Positions 17,960 to 25,570 are shown, numbered from the stretch's first letter. The stretch is 64,000 bases of DNA from Marimicrobium sp913061115 (GCF_047729875.1 NZ_CP159826.1:1240001-1304000); one strand, 5' to 3'. Notes: a model not told the origin generated them from the sequence alone. Program-made: numbers and translations.

Positions 17960-18321
17960 TCGAACACACACTTCACTGGCTAGAACTCGCTGGCGAAGCC
18001 GTCAATGTGTTTGCGGTGGCGTTGATCGTCGCCGGCTTCATGCTCGCTGCGATACGTTATCTGCTTCGATTCCGAGCGTTGGCTGTGGAGGAAAATTTCA
18101 CAGCGTTTAAGATAGAACTGGGGCACGCGTTGACGCTGGGATTAGAGATTCTCATTATTGCCGATGTCATTGAGACGATCACTGTAGAACCCTCGTTCGC
18201 TTCGCTACAAATTCTCGCCTTTCTAGTGGTAATTCGCACGCTCTTGGGCTGGACGCTGTGCCTCGAAATTGAGGGGCGCTGGCCCTGGCAATCGGCCAGC
18301 GAGGGCCAACAGGATGAGTGA
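17956..18321 (+). CDS. DUF1622 family membrane protein
   Basis: 121 residues with three predicted membrane segments: residues 15-33, a central LTLGLEILIIADVIETIT segment, and LQILAFLVVIRTLLGWTL. The conserved DUF1622 pattern GLE-x-LI-x-ADVI ... VIRT-x-LGW-x-L-x-EI is present. Function unknown. Its end overlaps the next gene, a diverged paralogue, so the two probably form a heteromeric or translationally coupled pair. Confidence 0.8.
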   Translation: MIEHTLHWLELAGEAVNVFAVALIVAGFMLAAIRYLLRFRALAVEENFTAFKIELGHALTLGLEILIIADVIETITVEPSFASLQILAFLVVIRTLLGWTLCLEIEGRWPWQSASEGQQDE

Positions 18322-18658
18322 TAGCATTATTGTGGGGCTGAACACATTGGTACATGTGGTAGAAATTGTTGGCGCCAGTATTCTATTGCTGGGCTTTATT
18401 ATTGCGACCGTCCGATGCTTCCTTGAGTCGTTACAAGTTGGCGGAAAACAAGCCGTGAAAAGTTATCGCCGAGGACTCGCGCGTGTCATTCTTACGGGTC
18501 TGGAATTGTTGGTGGTGGCAACCATTATCAGAACGGTCACGTTCGAGCCAACCTTGGAAAACCTTGAAATTCTTATCTTGATGATCGTAATTCGTACTAT
18601 TATTGGTTGGACTACTGCCTTAGAAATGAACAACCGGTGGCCCTGGCAACGACCCTGA
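18314..18658 (+). CDS. second DUF1622 family membrane protein
   Basis: 114 residues with the same three-segment layout (ILLLGFIIATV, LTGLELLVVATIIRTVT, LILMIVIRTIIGWTTALEM) and the same WPWQ ending as its upstream neighbour, showing a tandem duplication. ATG at 18314 overlaps the upstream stop; an earlier in-frame start would run through the upstream gene. Function unknown. Confidence 0.8.
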   Translation: MSDSIIVGLNTLVHVVEIVGASILLLGFIIATVRCFLESLQVGGKQAVKSYRRGLARVILTGLELLVVATIIRTVTFEPTLENLEILILMIVIRTIIGWTTALEMNNRWPWQRP

Positions 18659-18833
18659 TCACAGGAAGCGGTCGTAGGGTGGTCAGCGAATATCGGGTGC
18701 AGCTCGGCGTATGATCGACCACCAATCTACTCTAGACGCAACGCTACCTCGTGCCAATGCTAGATCCTAAGTGGTGGGCGAGCGACAGTCAGATCAAGCT
18801 CTAGATACCTGCCAGAAATGCGCTTTTAATCAA

Positions 18834-18915
18834 TGTTTAGCGCAGCGGAGACGAAACCGTTGAACGGTTTTGGCGTCGGGCACTTTAGAGACCAACTGCC
18901 AGAGCTTGTTATACG
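18834..18915 (-). repeat. attC site, distal end of the long cassette array
   Basis: Imperfect palindrome opening TTAGCGC and closing CTTGTTATAC, with paired AAACCGTT/AACGGTTT arms. It lies downstream of the tautomerase gene and is the last recognisable attC of array 1. Confidence 0.75.
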
Positions 18916-19298
18916 TTGATTTCATAGTTAAGCTGGATTTCATCGCCGTGCATACCTCGAAACCCCCAGTTACATGCAGGACTTTCGTAGATACAAATTT
19001 CTAAATCCATATGACTGATGCCAACCTGTTCTTGTATTCGATCAAATAGAAGACGAATCAATTTTTTCTTTGTCTCTGAGGTGCGGCCTTCTATCATCGA
19101 TATTTCTATGCTGGTGTAAGCCTCTGTTCTTCCTTCTGGCATCATAAAGTCTTCCTTCGCCAAGGCAATAAATCGGTGAGCGCGCTTGTCTTTTGGTATG
19201 CCCAGTGCATCCATTACGCAGGAATGAATTACGTTGGACAACTGGTTCCTTACTGGGGCCAATCGGCAACCAACCCCATAGATCTTTATTTGAGACAT
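18909..19298 (-). CDS. tautomerase-superfamily protein lacking the N-terminal proline (cassette)
   Basis: 129 residues matching the tautomerase family whose members normally begin Met-Pro-x-Ile-Lys-Ile-Tyr-Gly and end in an NWGxRGxxGDE segment (here NWGFRGMHGDE). These enzymes use the amino-terminal Pro, exposed after Met removal, as catalytic base. Here the second codon is TCT (Ser), one base from a Pro codon, so the usual catalysis should be lost. The rest of the protein looks intact. It is the last gene of the long minus-strand cassette array. Confidence 0.8.
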   Translation of the reverse strand: MSQIKIYGVGCRLAPVRNQLSNVIHSCVMDALGIPKDKRAHRFIALAKEDFMMPEGRTEAYTSIEISMIEGRTSETKKKLIRLLFDRIQEQVGISHMDLEICIYESPACNWGFRGMHGDEIQLNYEINV

Positions 19299-19388
19299 AT
19301 ATTCTTCGTAGGCGTGTAACGCCTAAACAAGTGATCGGCAACACATAGATGGTTTCGATTCCATACCTCTTTTTCGGACATTAGGAGC

Positions 19389-19450
19389 CCCTAACGCCTG
19401 CAGCTAGGGTGCGCTGTAAGCGCGTCTCAGCAGCCTGTGCGGGTTAGATG
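19389..19450 (-). repeat. attC site
   Basis: Opens CCTAACGCC and closes GGGTTAGATGG, with GCGCTGTAAGCGCG in the centre. It ends the small membrane protein cassette. A lone TAACGCC half-site at 19313-19319 nearby may be the remains of another attC. Confidence 0.8.
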
Positions 19451-19460
19451 GCCGAGATTC

Positions 19461-19673
19461 CTAAAGGCCTCGATTTCCTCTGCCTGCACGATCAATATGA
19501 AATGCATAGCACACAACGACAGCGATGTAGAAAATAGTACCCCCCACAAGGGCAGCTTGCGGAATCGCGAATGTGAGATTGATGTAAAGAAGTGTAAAGA
19601 GAAGCGCTACAAATGCATAGAGCTGAAAAATTGCTGCCCTAGTGGTGTGGAAAAATAAGTATTTCGGGTGCAT
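19461..19673 (-). CDS. small membrane protein (cassette, intact copy)
   Basis: 70 residues with two predicted membrane segments (AAIFQLYAFVALLFTLLYI and GGTIFYIAVVVCYAFHI) and a basic tail. Not recognised. A diverged second copy of the whole cassette, with a disrupted frame, lies at 20.23-20.53 kb. The intact frame here and the parallel sequence there support a real gene. Confidence 0.55.
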   Translation of the reverse strand: MHPKYLFFHTTRAAIFQLYAFVALLFTLLYINLTFAIPQAALVGGTIFYIAVVVCYAFHIDRAGRGNRGL

Positions 19674-19682
19674 GTCAGGCCT

Positions 19683-19743
19683 TTTAACGCCCAGCTAAGG
19701 AACGCCGCATGCGGCGTCCTTTGCTTTAAGCTGTTGGTTAGGT
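19683..19743 (-). repeat. attC site
   Basis: TTTTAACGCC ... GTTGGTTAGG with GACGCCGCATGCGGCGTC-like central palindrome. It ends the ferritin-like cassette. Confidence 0.8.
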
Positions 19744-20181
19744 GGTTTTAAATGGCTCAACATCACCTGGTTTCCTTAACATTTTATTCACTTCGTCAAG
19801 GTGTAATTCTTCACTTGTGATCATTTCTCTTGCGTATTCTTCAACCAATATATTTTTTTCTTTTTCAGCCAATTTCAATAACTCGTAGTAGCAGTCTAAC
19901 GCTGCTCTTTCGTGATCTAAACTTTCACGGAGAATATCACCGATATCGTGATTTTCGGTTTCTAATAAATTTCCAATTTTTAATGATGGATGCCCGCCAA
20001 GTAAAGTTACCATTTCACCAGCTCGATGAGCATGGTCTAAGCCTTCTGCTGCATTGTTTTTCATCCAGCTAACAATAGGAATACGATTATATCCATAAAT
20101 CATCAGCGAATAATGAGTGTATCTCACAACACCTGCCAGCTCTAATTCCATTATTTGATTAAGCTTGTTTATGATCTTCAT
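19738..20181 (-). CDS. bacterioferritin/ferritin-like diiron protein (cassette)
   Basis: 147-residue four-helix protein. Metal-ligand pattern: Glu in MELELAGVVRYTHYS, then EGLDHAHRAGE (ExxH), then DHERAALDCYYEL, then SEELHLDE (ExxH). This is the arrangement of bacterioferritin-like diiron carboxylate proteins. Possible roles are iron storage or oxidative stress protection. Standing alone in a cassette, it relies on an array or local promoter. The start has a CTAGGAGA-type ribosome-binding site just upstream on the minus strand. Confidence 0.8.
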   Translation of the reverse strand: MKIINKLNQIMELELAGVVRYTHYSLMIYGYNRIPIVSWMKNNAAEGLDHAHRAGEMVTLLGGHPSLKIGNLLETENHDIGDILRESLDHERAALDCYYELLKLAEKEKNILVEEYAREMITSEELHLDEVNKMLRKPGDVEPFKTT

Positions 20182-20231
20182 TTGTTTCTCCTAGCCTTCT
20201 GTTAAAAACAATATTACCGCGTAAAGACTAG

Positions 20232-20294
20232 ACACCTAACGCTTGCAACTAGGGCGAGCTGGAAGCGCGTCTCAGCAGCCTGTGCTGGTTAAAT
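20232..20294 (-). repeat. attC site
   Basis: CACCTAACGC ... GCTGGTTAAATG. It is clearly related to the attC at 19389-19450, since both belong to the duplicated cassette. Confidence 0.8.
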
Positions 20295-20526
20295 GGCCGA
20301 GAGTCCTAAAGACCTCGATTTCCTCTGCCTGCACGATCAACCGGAAATGCATAGTACACTACGATGGCTAAGTAGAGAATAGTCAACTGCGGGAGGGTAG
20401 CTTACGGAATCGTAAATGTAAGAGTGCGATAGAGAAATGCAAGGGGAAGAGCTGTAAATGCAGAGAACTAAAAAATGACTGCCGTAGTGGTGTAAAAAAA
20501 CAGGTATTTTGGTCAGATATTAAGCG
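20295..20526 (-). pseudogene. decayed second copy of the small membrane protein cassette
   Basis: Aligns along its whole length with the intact cassette at 19.45-19.68 kb (shared CCTCGATTTCCTCTGCCTGC and many flanking blocks). The frame is interrupted: the segment matching FAIPQAAL reads to a TAA, and later positions carry indels. This shows cassette duplication followed by loss of one copy. Confidence 0.7.
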
Positions 20527-20594
20527 GTTTAACGATTTTTTACTGCGTTTTTAGAGCGAAGCGAAAAATCCCCATTGACAAACTTGTTAAGAGT
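20527..20594 (-). repeat. attC site
   Basis: TTTAACGATTTTTTAC ... CTTGTTAAGAG with GCGTTTTT/AAAAATC arms around GAGCGAAGCG. It follows the alpha/beta hydrolase gene. Confidence 0.7.
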
Positions 20595-21415
20595 TATTCT
20601 GCTAAAAACCTCAATACTTTGCTTTCAAATATATCAGGAGATTGAACCGTTAAAGCATGACCGGAGTTTTTAACTACAAACTTCTTTGCACCTGAAATGT
20701 GTGCAACTAACCGATCTGCTTCAGTCACGTAATGCTTATCCCTTTCTCCTACAATAACTAGGGTGGGAGCCTGTATGTTTTTCAACGCATCAATCATTGA
20801 AGGTCTATCAATGGTGACTCGAAAACACCCCTGAAAGCCATGAGATGTAGCCTTTTCAACCACGCTTTCTATTTGCTTCTTAAATTCTGGTTTATCGGAC
20901 TCTCCCTCGAACAACGGTCCAGAAAAATAAAATTCATAAGCCTTTCTTAGCCCATCGCGCTCAAGTATTGCTTCTATAACCTTCGCCCTCTGGATGATAG
21001 CTTCAGGTAATCGTGAAGCCATGGCCGAAACTAAAACTAATCGCTCAACTCTTTTCGGCCACTGTGTCGAAAAGCTAAGCGCTGATGCTGCTCCCATGGA
21101 ATACCCAAGGATTGCAGCTTTCTCGATGTCGAGTGCATCTAATACGGCTCGAAGGTCTTGACCAAAGCTCTCTGTACTGTACGGACTTTTATCACTATGT
21201 ACAGATAACGGATGATCTGAATCACCGCTCCCTCGTTGATCAAAGGTAATTAATTGATGCGCGCTGGAAAATCGATCTCTGTGATCATCCCATAACGTGT
21301 GATCCCACCCCATGGCGTGACAACATACGAGTGGAGGTCCATCCCCTGATGTCTGGAAGGCAATTTTCACGGCACCCGCCTTTGCGAACCCGCGCTGAAT
21401 GTTCTCTTCATTCAT
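20594..21415 (-). CDS. alpha/beta hydrolase (cassette)
   Basis: 273 residues with the alpha/beta-hydrolase fold. The HAMGWD oxyanion region is at about 34, the nucleophile elbow GYSMGA at about 104-109, the acid in VGERDK at about 223, and the catalytic His in NSGHAL at about 252. Substrate unknown; related proteins include 3-oxoadipate enol-lactonase-like and bromoperoxidase-like hydrolases. It starts 2 bases after the stop of the upstream ABM gene, so this is a two-gene cassette, which is uncommon. Confidence 0.85.
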   Translation of the reverse strand: MNEENIQRGFAKAGAVKIAFQTSGDGPPLVCCHAMGWDHTLWDDHRDRFSSAHQLITFDQRGSGDSDHPLSVHSDKSPYSTESFGQDLRAVLDALDIEKAAILGYSMGAASALSFSTQWPKRVERLVLVSAMASRLPEAIIQRAKVIEAILERDGLRKAYEFYFSGPLFEGESDKPEFKKQIESVVEKATSHGFQGCFRVTIDRPSMIDALKNIQAPTLVIVGERDKHYVTEADRLVAHISGAKKFVVKNSGHALTVQSPDIFESKVLRFLAE

Positions 21416-21417
21416 AG

Positions 21418-21699
21418 TTAGCTATCTTCGCTGATTTGGTAGTGCCGCTCAACATTAGCCGCTATATGACCCCAGCGTGAGTCTTTAGCTCTCCTTTGAT
21501 GTGCTTCGAATGCAGCACGATTAACAAATTTTTCATGCACGTTGAAGCGATTTTTATTCTTAGTATCTTGATATACGGTGAAATGTAAACAGCCCTGTTC
21601 TCGCTGAGTTAGCTCAATATGCTCTAGAAGTCCATCTTGCACTGATGCAAGGTCAGTATCAGGAACAACGATGTATCCTTGTAAAGTTACGACACCCAA
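21418..21699 (-). CDS. antibiotic biosynthesis monooxygenase (ABM) domain protein (cassette)
   Basis: 93 residues with the ferredoxin-like ABM fold. It has an N-terminal LQGYIVVPDTDL strand, GCLHFTVYQDTKNKNRF in the middle, and FVNRAAFEAHQRRAKDSRW, the usual (F/H)xxAAFxAH block. Such proteins act as small monooxygenases or as Dabb-like dimers. It shares one cassette with the hydrolase that follows. A different ABM gene is the first cassette of the second array. Confidence 0.8.
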   Translation of the reverse strand: MGVVTLQGYIVVPDTDLASVQDGLLEHIELTQREQGCLHFTVYQDTKNKNRFNVHEKFVNRAAFEAHQRRAKDSRWGHIAANVERHYQISEDS

Positions 21700-21717
21700 G
21701 GTTCAATTCTCCGAGAC

Positions 21718-21780
21718 ATATAGCCTCAAGGGTGGGCAAAGCACGCAGTACTTTGTCCAATGCCTTGACCTGTTAAGCCA
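21718..21780 (-). repeat. attC site
   Basis: Opens ATAGCCTCAAGG (degenerate) and closes GACCTGTTAAGCC, with GGGCAAAGCACGC/ACTTTGTCC arms. It ends the DoxX-like cassette. Confidence 0.65.
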
Positions 21781-22153
21781 TCCGATCATGACGCCAAAAA
21801 CCGGTAGACCAGAGAACCCAAGCAATAAATGGAAACTGTAAAAATACCCTTATCCATGCTCCCAAGGGATCTACATGACTGCCAAACATAGGTATGTCAT
21901 TTATCGCCATGTTTATATTCGCCGGCAAAACTGCCAAAGCAAATATACTTATTAGTATGCCTGTAGCCCGACGATACCTAAGTAGCAGCAAGAAAGCCGC
22001 AAAGACGAACTCTACAATTCCTGTAAACCATACGATCGCGTAAGCATAGGGCAAGGGCGTAATTTTCACTAACTCTGAGTCATGGGTGAAGTGAAGTATC
22101 CCTGACACCAGGAAAATCGTGGTTAGGAGAGCGATCGAGAGTTTTTTCATCAT
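21773..22153 (-). CDS. DoxX-like membrane protein (cassette)
   Basis: 126 residues and four predicted membrane segments. GILHFTH near residue 18 and FTGIVEFVFAAFLLL near 44 match DoxX-like small membrane proteins. In this family the biochemical role is mostly unknown (quinone or thiol redox in some). The initiating MMKK lies 24 bases upstream of the attC of the neighbouring cassette. Confidence 0.7.
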   Translation of the reverse strand: MMKKLSIALLTTIFLVSGILHFTHDSELVKITPLPYAYAIVWFTGIVEFVFAAFLLLLRYRRATGILISIFALAVLPANINMAINDIPMFGSHVDPLGAWIRVFLQFPFIAWVLWSTGFWRHDRMA

Positions 22154-22176
22154 ACAAGGTTGCCCTTAGCTTCTAG

Positions 22177-22238
22177 GCTTAACGCCTGAATAAGTGGCGG
22201 CTTTAGGCCGCCGTGTTTGATTGCCTTGTTATACGCTG
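22177..22238 (-). repeat. attC site
   Basis: CTTAACGCC ... CCTTGTTATACGC with the perfect palindrome GGCGGCTTTAGGCCGCC. Confidence 0.85.
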
Positions 22239-22242
22239 AGGC

Positions 22243-22767
22243 TTATTGCCGGGTGGGCAAAACAACCGTTTCCTGCTTGTACTGTTGATGCAGTAGCGCA
22301 AAAGCTATTATTGGCAAAATAACATCTGTCCAAAATATAATCCCGGCATTCCCGGGTGAAAAGTTGTGTGCTGTTATCATTTGATATATGTGCCCCCCAG
22401 CTGCCCCCCAAAGGAAAAATGATGGTCCTATTACCGCCGCAGCTCTAAAACCTAAGCTTTGTTTAAACGCAATTATTCCTACAATAGCAAAGCCCAAGCT
22501 GGCATAACCCACTTCGTATTGAAACGGGCTATTTTCCCACCCAATAAAAGATGCCGCCATTTCTGCAAAAAATACGTGGAAAATGAAATTGTATAAAAAA
22601 CTAATCCCCATGCTAAACAGTAGGAAATAAGAAAAAAACGCTTCAATAATCTGTTGTCTATCCAGTGGCTTTTGTTTGGTAGAAAGAACAACAAGTGAGA
22701 AAAATAAGCCAATAAATAGGAACGTTAGCGTGAAGTTGCCTAATACAAACTCAATAAAATCCTTCAT
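22243..22767 (-). CDS. multi-pass membrane protein of unknown function (DUF6790-like)
   Basis: 174 residues with five predicted membrane segments. FIGWENSPFQYEVGYASLGFAIVG in the middle resembles the conserved core of DUF6790-type proteins; that family assignment is from memory and tentative. No attC could be recognised between this gene and the isochorismatase upstream, so the two may share one cassette. Confidence 0.6.
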   Translation of the reverse strand: MKDFIEFVLGNFTLTFLFIGLFFSLVVLSTKQKPLDRQQIIEAFFSYFLLFSMGISFLYNFIFHVFFAEMAASFIGWENSPFQYEVGYASLGFAIVGIIAFKQSLGFRAAAVIGPSFFLWGAAGGHIYQMITAHNFSPGNAGIIFWTDVILPIIAFALLHQQYKQETVVLPTRQ

Positions 22768-22794
22768 AATCCATGCCCCTATTATTTATGCTGG

Positions 22795-23457
22795 CTAGTC
22801 CAAAAATTTGGATTGTTTCACAAATCTCGAGATTTCGTCGTGTGATTTTCCTTGTGATTGAGCCTCCCAAAAGCTTGATCGCCGGAACGCTTTGGCACAA
22901 TTGAGGTAACATTCTTCTACTCTTAAGGTCAACAGCCCATCAGATATACCAGAGACCTCAACTTTTTTCGCAGGGGTAATTAAGTTCCTCCAAACCCAGT
23001 TATGATGTTCGATAATCTGTTCAGCCTGAAGATGAGGCCTATTACTTAGGGTGTGGCAATCGGATGCTACGACGACATTATAATTGTGACTCACCGACGA
23101 GCGTACAGTTGTGTCAACACAGAAATCAGTAGCCCAGCCAGAGATAATTAATTTTTCAGGATTTATTCCAGCTAGGACGTCATGTAGTTCCGTGTTGTAA
23201 AATGCGTCATTTGTGGTTTTTCTAATGATAATATCCAGATCAGTCCTAGTAAGAGCTGAAAGTATTTCCCACCCTGAAGTGTTTGGGCGCAGGCCTTCTT
23301 CCGCAGTACCGTCATGCTGGATAAAGGTTACACGTCCCTCGTTAGCACGGAGATACTCAGATAACGGATTAATTCGACTAATTACCCCGTCAAAGTCGAC
23401 TGTATCAGACTCATAAAATGAAGCATCTTGCATATCGATAATTAGCAGAACATCCAT
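22795..23457 (-). CDS. isochorismatase-family cysteine hydrolase (cassette)
   Basis: 220 residues from MDVLLIIDMQ. The catalytic triad of the family is visible: Asp in IIDMQDAS (residue 8), Lys in IIRKTTNDAF, and Cys in GWATDFCVDTTV, with the usual cis-peptide GWATD before it. Such enzymes hydrolyse isochorismate, nicotinamide or related amides; the substrate here is unknown. Starts further upstream would run through an attC, so 23457 is chosen. Confidence 0.85.
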   Translation of the reverse strand: MDVLLIIDMQDASFYESDTVDFDGVISRINPLSEYLRANEGRVTFIQHDGTAEEGLRPNTSGWEILSALTRTDLDIIIRKTTNDAFYNTELHDVLAGINPEKLIISGWATDFCVDTTVRSSVSHNYNVVVASDCHTLSNRPHLQAEQIIEHHNWVWRNLITPAKKVEVSGISDGLLTLRVEECYLNCAKAFRRSSFWEAQSQGKSHDEISRFVKQSKFLD

Positions 23458-23481
23458 TGCGATTCCTGGCGCATTTATAAA

Positions 23482-23578
23482 CGTAACGCTGCGGTGATTG
23501 GCGGCTGGAACAGAGCGAAGCGGCGTGTAAGCTGTTCCAGTGAGCGGTGCGAGTCCAATTGGCCGTCTTCTTATGTGG
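23482..23578 (-). repeat. attC site
   Basis: ACGTAACGCTGC ... GTCTTCTTATGTGG with GGCTGGAACAG/CTGTTCCAG arms. It ends the YnfA cassette, and its outer end is degenerate (CTTATG instead of GTTATG). Confidence 0.75.
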
Positions 23579-23903
23579 TGCGTGGCGCAAACATAATAAT
23601 TGCCATACCTATTAGCGCTACACTGGCTCCCACGATATCCCAAGTTGTTGGGCGAATGTCCTCTATTGCCCACAGCCACAGTATGGCCATAAAAACATAC
23701 ATGCCGCCATAGGCTGCATAGACCCTGCCCGCAGCTGCAGGATGCAGAGTGAGCAACCAAACAAAAGCAGCTAAGCTCAGGGCGGCTGGCGCTAATAGCC
23801 AGATCGTTTTCCCTTCCCGCAGCCATAGATAGGGCAGGTAGCACCCAACAATTTCAGCCAACGCTGTAATAATAAACAGACCAACCGTCTTTAATTCAGG
23901 CAT
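23571..23903 (-). CDS. YnfA/UPF0060 family small membrane protein (cassette)
   Basis: 110 residues and four membrane segments, in the style of an SMR transporter. ALAEIVGCYLPYLWLREGK, RVYAAYGGMYVFMAILWLW and DIVGASVALIGMAIIMF are family hallmarks. YnfA proteins are proposed multidrug efflux pumps of the SMR group. A resistance-type function would be typical of an integron cassette; that is inference. Confidence 0.9.
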   Translation of the reverse strand: MPELKTVGLFIITALAEIVGCYLPYLWLREGKTIWLLAPAALSLAAFVWLLTLHPAAAGRVYAAYGGMYVFMAILWLWAIEDIRPTTWDIVGASVALIGMAIIMFAPRTT

Positions 23904-23927
23904 GAGAAGTTACCTGTCAGTGATGGC

Positions 23928-23983
23928 CCATCACGCATCAAACTGCGGCGCGCAGCGTCCGACAGCCTTGACTTGTTATGCAG
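23928..23983 (-). repeat. attC site
   Basis: Degenerate opening CATCACGC and closing GACTTGTTATGC with a short GCGGCGCGCAGC centre. It ends the HigBA-type cassette. Confidence 0.7.
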
Positions 23984-24236
23984 CGGATTCAGCACTGGCA
24001 TCCCAGCCCGGAAATACAAGCACCGCTGGATGGCACTTCAGCGCTCTGGCCAGCACTTTGGCACGCTCTACCCCAAGATTTATGCGCTCCCGTTCTATGG
24101 CAGAAATTGTGGATTGAGGAATACCAGCGGCTTCTGCTAGCTGATTCTGGCTGAGTTCTTGTAGTTCACGCATAATGCGAACTGACTCACCGGAAGAGAC
24201 TCGGATACGGGTCTTTGCTTTTCGAAATTCGCTCAT
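23976..24236 (-). CDS. XRE-family antitoxin of a RelE/HigB-type module (cassette)
   Basis: 86 residues. A Cro/C1-type helix-turn-helix (LSQNQLAEAAGIPQSTISAIE, residues 28-48) is followed by a short partner-binding tail. The toxin gene precedes it and the stop and start overlap (TAATGA-like), so the order is toxin then antitoxin as in higBA. It presumably represses its own promoter at the palindrome upstream of the toxin. Confidence 0.85.
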   Translation of the reverse strand: MSEFRKAKTRIRVSSGESVRIMRELQELSQNQLAEAAGIPQSTISAIERERINLGVERAKVLARALKCHPAVLVFPGWDASAESAA

Positions 24237-24520
24237 TAGGATTTCCTCTTGTAGTCGTGAGGCGTCACCTCTAATACATAAACTTTCAGCCGATTTCCCT
24301 CGACCTGGTAAATCACTCGATACTGTTGATTCAGCCGGGAAGAGCGGTAACCTCTCCACTCGCCTCGAAGCGCTTCGTCTCGAAAGCCTCGGACGAGCTT
24401 TAGCCCAGCAGGACCGGAAATCTCTACGATATCCTTCCATTTCTCGTAGCGCTTCTGGACTTCCATTGGCACCTTGGCTAATTGCTTGTCCAAGCGGCGA
24501 TGTTCAAATATCGACCACAT
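24236..24520 (-). CDS. RelE/HigB-type mRNA interferase toxin (cassette)
   Basis: 94 residues of the RelE/ParE fold: RRLDKQLAKVP N-terminal helix, RGYRSSRLNQQYRVIYQVEG with the Arg and Tyr residues of the active side, and a VYVLEVTPHDY strand at the end. The family cleaves mRNA on the ribosome. First gene of a two-gene cassette with its own promoter region. Confidence 0.85.
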   Translation of the reverse strand: MWSIFEHRRLDKQLAKVPMEVQKRYEKWKDIVEISGPAGLKLVRGFRDEALRGEWRGYRSSRLNQQYRVIYQVEGNRLKVYVLEVTPHDYKRKS

Positions 24521-24529
24521 ACCATAAAA

Positions 24530-24541
24530 AGTATATATACT
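24530..24541. promoter_or_regulatory. palindromic operator upstream of the toxin-antitoxin pair
   Basis: Perfect palindrome AGTATATATACT directly upstream of the toxin start, followed by a related ATATTTAGTAT. This is the position expected for autoregulation by the XRE antitoxin. Confidence 0.55.
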
Positions 24542-24568
24542 ATATTTAGTATGTCAATGCTTGGGCTG

Positions 24569-24643
24569 TATAACGCCTCAAACAGTGGCGTGTAAGGCCG
24601 TCCAGCCACGAAGTGGCGATGCTGCTTTGACCTGTTAGCTGAT
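24569..24643 (-). repeat. attC site
   Basis: GTATAACGCCTC ... GACCTGTTAGCTG with AGTGGCGT...GCCACGAAGTGGC centre. Confidence 0.8.
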
Positions 24644-25174
24644 TTGCCGCCACAACAGAACTCCAATCATTGTGAAGAGCATGATTAACGAAGGGTAGAA
24701 AGATAATGTAAAGCCAATAGCCCGTGCTGATGCTCCTCGATTGTAACCTGCAAAAAATAATATACGACCCGCCCCGAAGGCTATAGCGGCGATTGGGACT
24801 GTAGATAACCATGTGGTCGGCATTACAGCTGCCCATGCACAATATACTAACGAGGCAAGCAGAGCTTGTTCGATTGTATTTTGCAATAGTGATTGTAATA
24901 GGTTCGCCTGTGGCGTCCCAGCAGAGAGGCCACCGCCATCGATGTCTTCAGGGGTTAAAAAACGATGCTTGGCCAGGCGACCAATAGAAACAGCTAAAAA
25001 GAAAGTAGGAACTAGGCAGCATAAGATTGCAATATGTAGCTTATTGATTGGCTCAAAGGTTTCGTTGTAGCCGAAAGGGTTCATATAAGAGCCCAGCCCA
25101 ACGATGCATAGCGCAATCGAAAGACCAACAATTATTCTTTTCAATACGCCAAATTGTTTCTCTGTAAGAGACAT
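24635..25174 (-). CDS. MAPEG family membrane protein (cassette)
   Basis: 179 residues with four membrane segments. LLQNTIEQALLASLVYCAW and the FGAGRILFFAGYNRGASARAIGFTLSF block are the recognised core of membrane-associated eicosanoid/glutathione metabolism proteins. Bacterial members are probable glutathione transferases or peroxidases of membrane lipids or toxins. Confidence 0.85.
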   Translation of the reverse strand: MSLTEKQFGVLKRIIVGLSIALCIVGLGSYMNPFGYNETFEPINKLHIAILCCLVPTFFLAVSIGRLAKHRFLTPEDIDGGGLSAGTPQANLLQSLLQNTIEQALLASLVYCAWAAVMPTTWLSTVPIAAIAFGAGRILFFAGYNRGASARAIGFTLSFYPSLIMLFTMIGVLLWRQIS

Positions 25175-25196
25175 GACCTCTCCGTGATTGATAGCA

Positions 25197-25273
25197 GCTA
25201 ACGCTTCAAGCTGAGCCGGCGGTAACGCCGTCCTGTGCCGAAGGCGCCTTGCAGCCTTGACGTGTTATGCGCG
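25197..25273 (-). repeat. attC site
   Basis: GCTAACGCTTCAAGC ... GACGTGTTATGC with GGCGGTAACGCCG stem. It ends the cassette carrying the oppositely oriented yefM-yoeB pair. Confidence 0.8.
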
Positions 25274-25283
25274 GATAATGTAT

Positions 25284-25307
25284 TGTACATAAATATGTAC
25301 ATGTACG
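25284..25307 (+). promoter_or_regulatory. YefM-type operator with two TGTACA cores
   Basis: TGTACA begins at 25284 and again at 25296, a 12-base spacing; the first pair forms the inverted repeat TGTACAT-AAAT-ATGTACA. The E. coli yefM-yoeB operator is known to use TGTACA-core palindromes spaced 12 bases apart. The site lies about 18 bases upstream of the antitoxin start. Confidence 0.75.
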
Positions 25308-25318
25308 GATTAAAGAAT

Positions 25319-25570
25319 ATGGAAAGCATAAGCTATACAGCAGCCCGCAGCAACCTTGCGAAAACAATGGAACAAGTGTGCGACGACCACGCGCCAGTTG
25401 CAATAACACGCAAAGGTGAAGGCGCCGTGGTAATGATGTCGATGGCGGACTACCAGGCGCTGGAAGAGACTGCATATTTACTACGAAGCCCAAAGAACGC
25501 TCGTAGGTTGATCGAGTCTATTGCAGAGCTTGAGGCTGGACGAGGAAAGACCAGGGAACTGGCAGAGTGA
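25319..25570 (+). CDS. yefM: antitoxin of the YefM/Phd family (cassette)
   Basis: 83 residues. The N-terminal ISYTAARSNLAKTM DNA-binding part and EGAVVMMSMADYQALEETAYLL are the YefM core. Start chosen at 25319 because MESISYTAAR matches the family; a longer frame runs into the attC. Encoded opposite to all neighbouring cassettes, so it depends on its own promoter. Its end overlaps the toxin start by four bases. Confidence 0.9.
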   Translation: MESISYTAARSNLAKTMEQVCDDHAPVAITRKGEGAVVMMSMADYQALEETAYLLRSPKNARRLIESIAELEAGRGKTRELAE

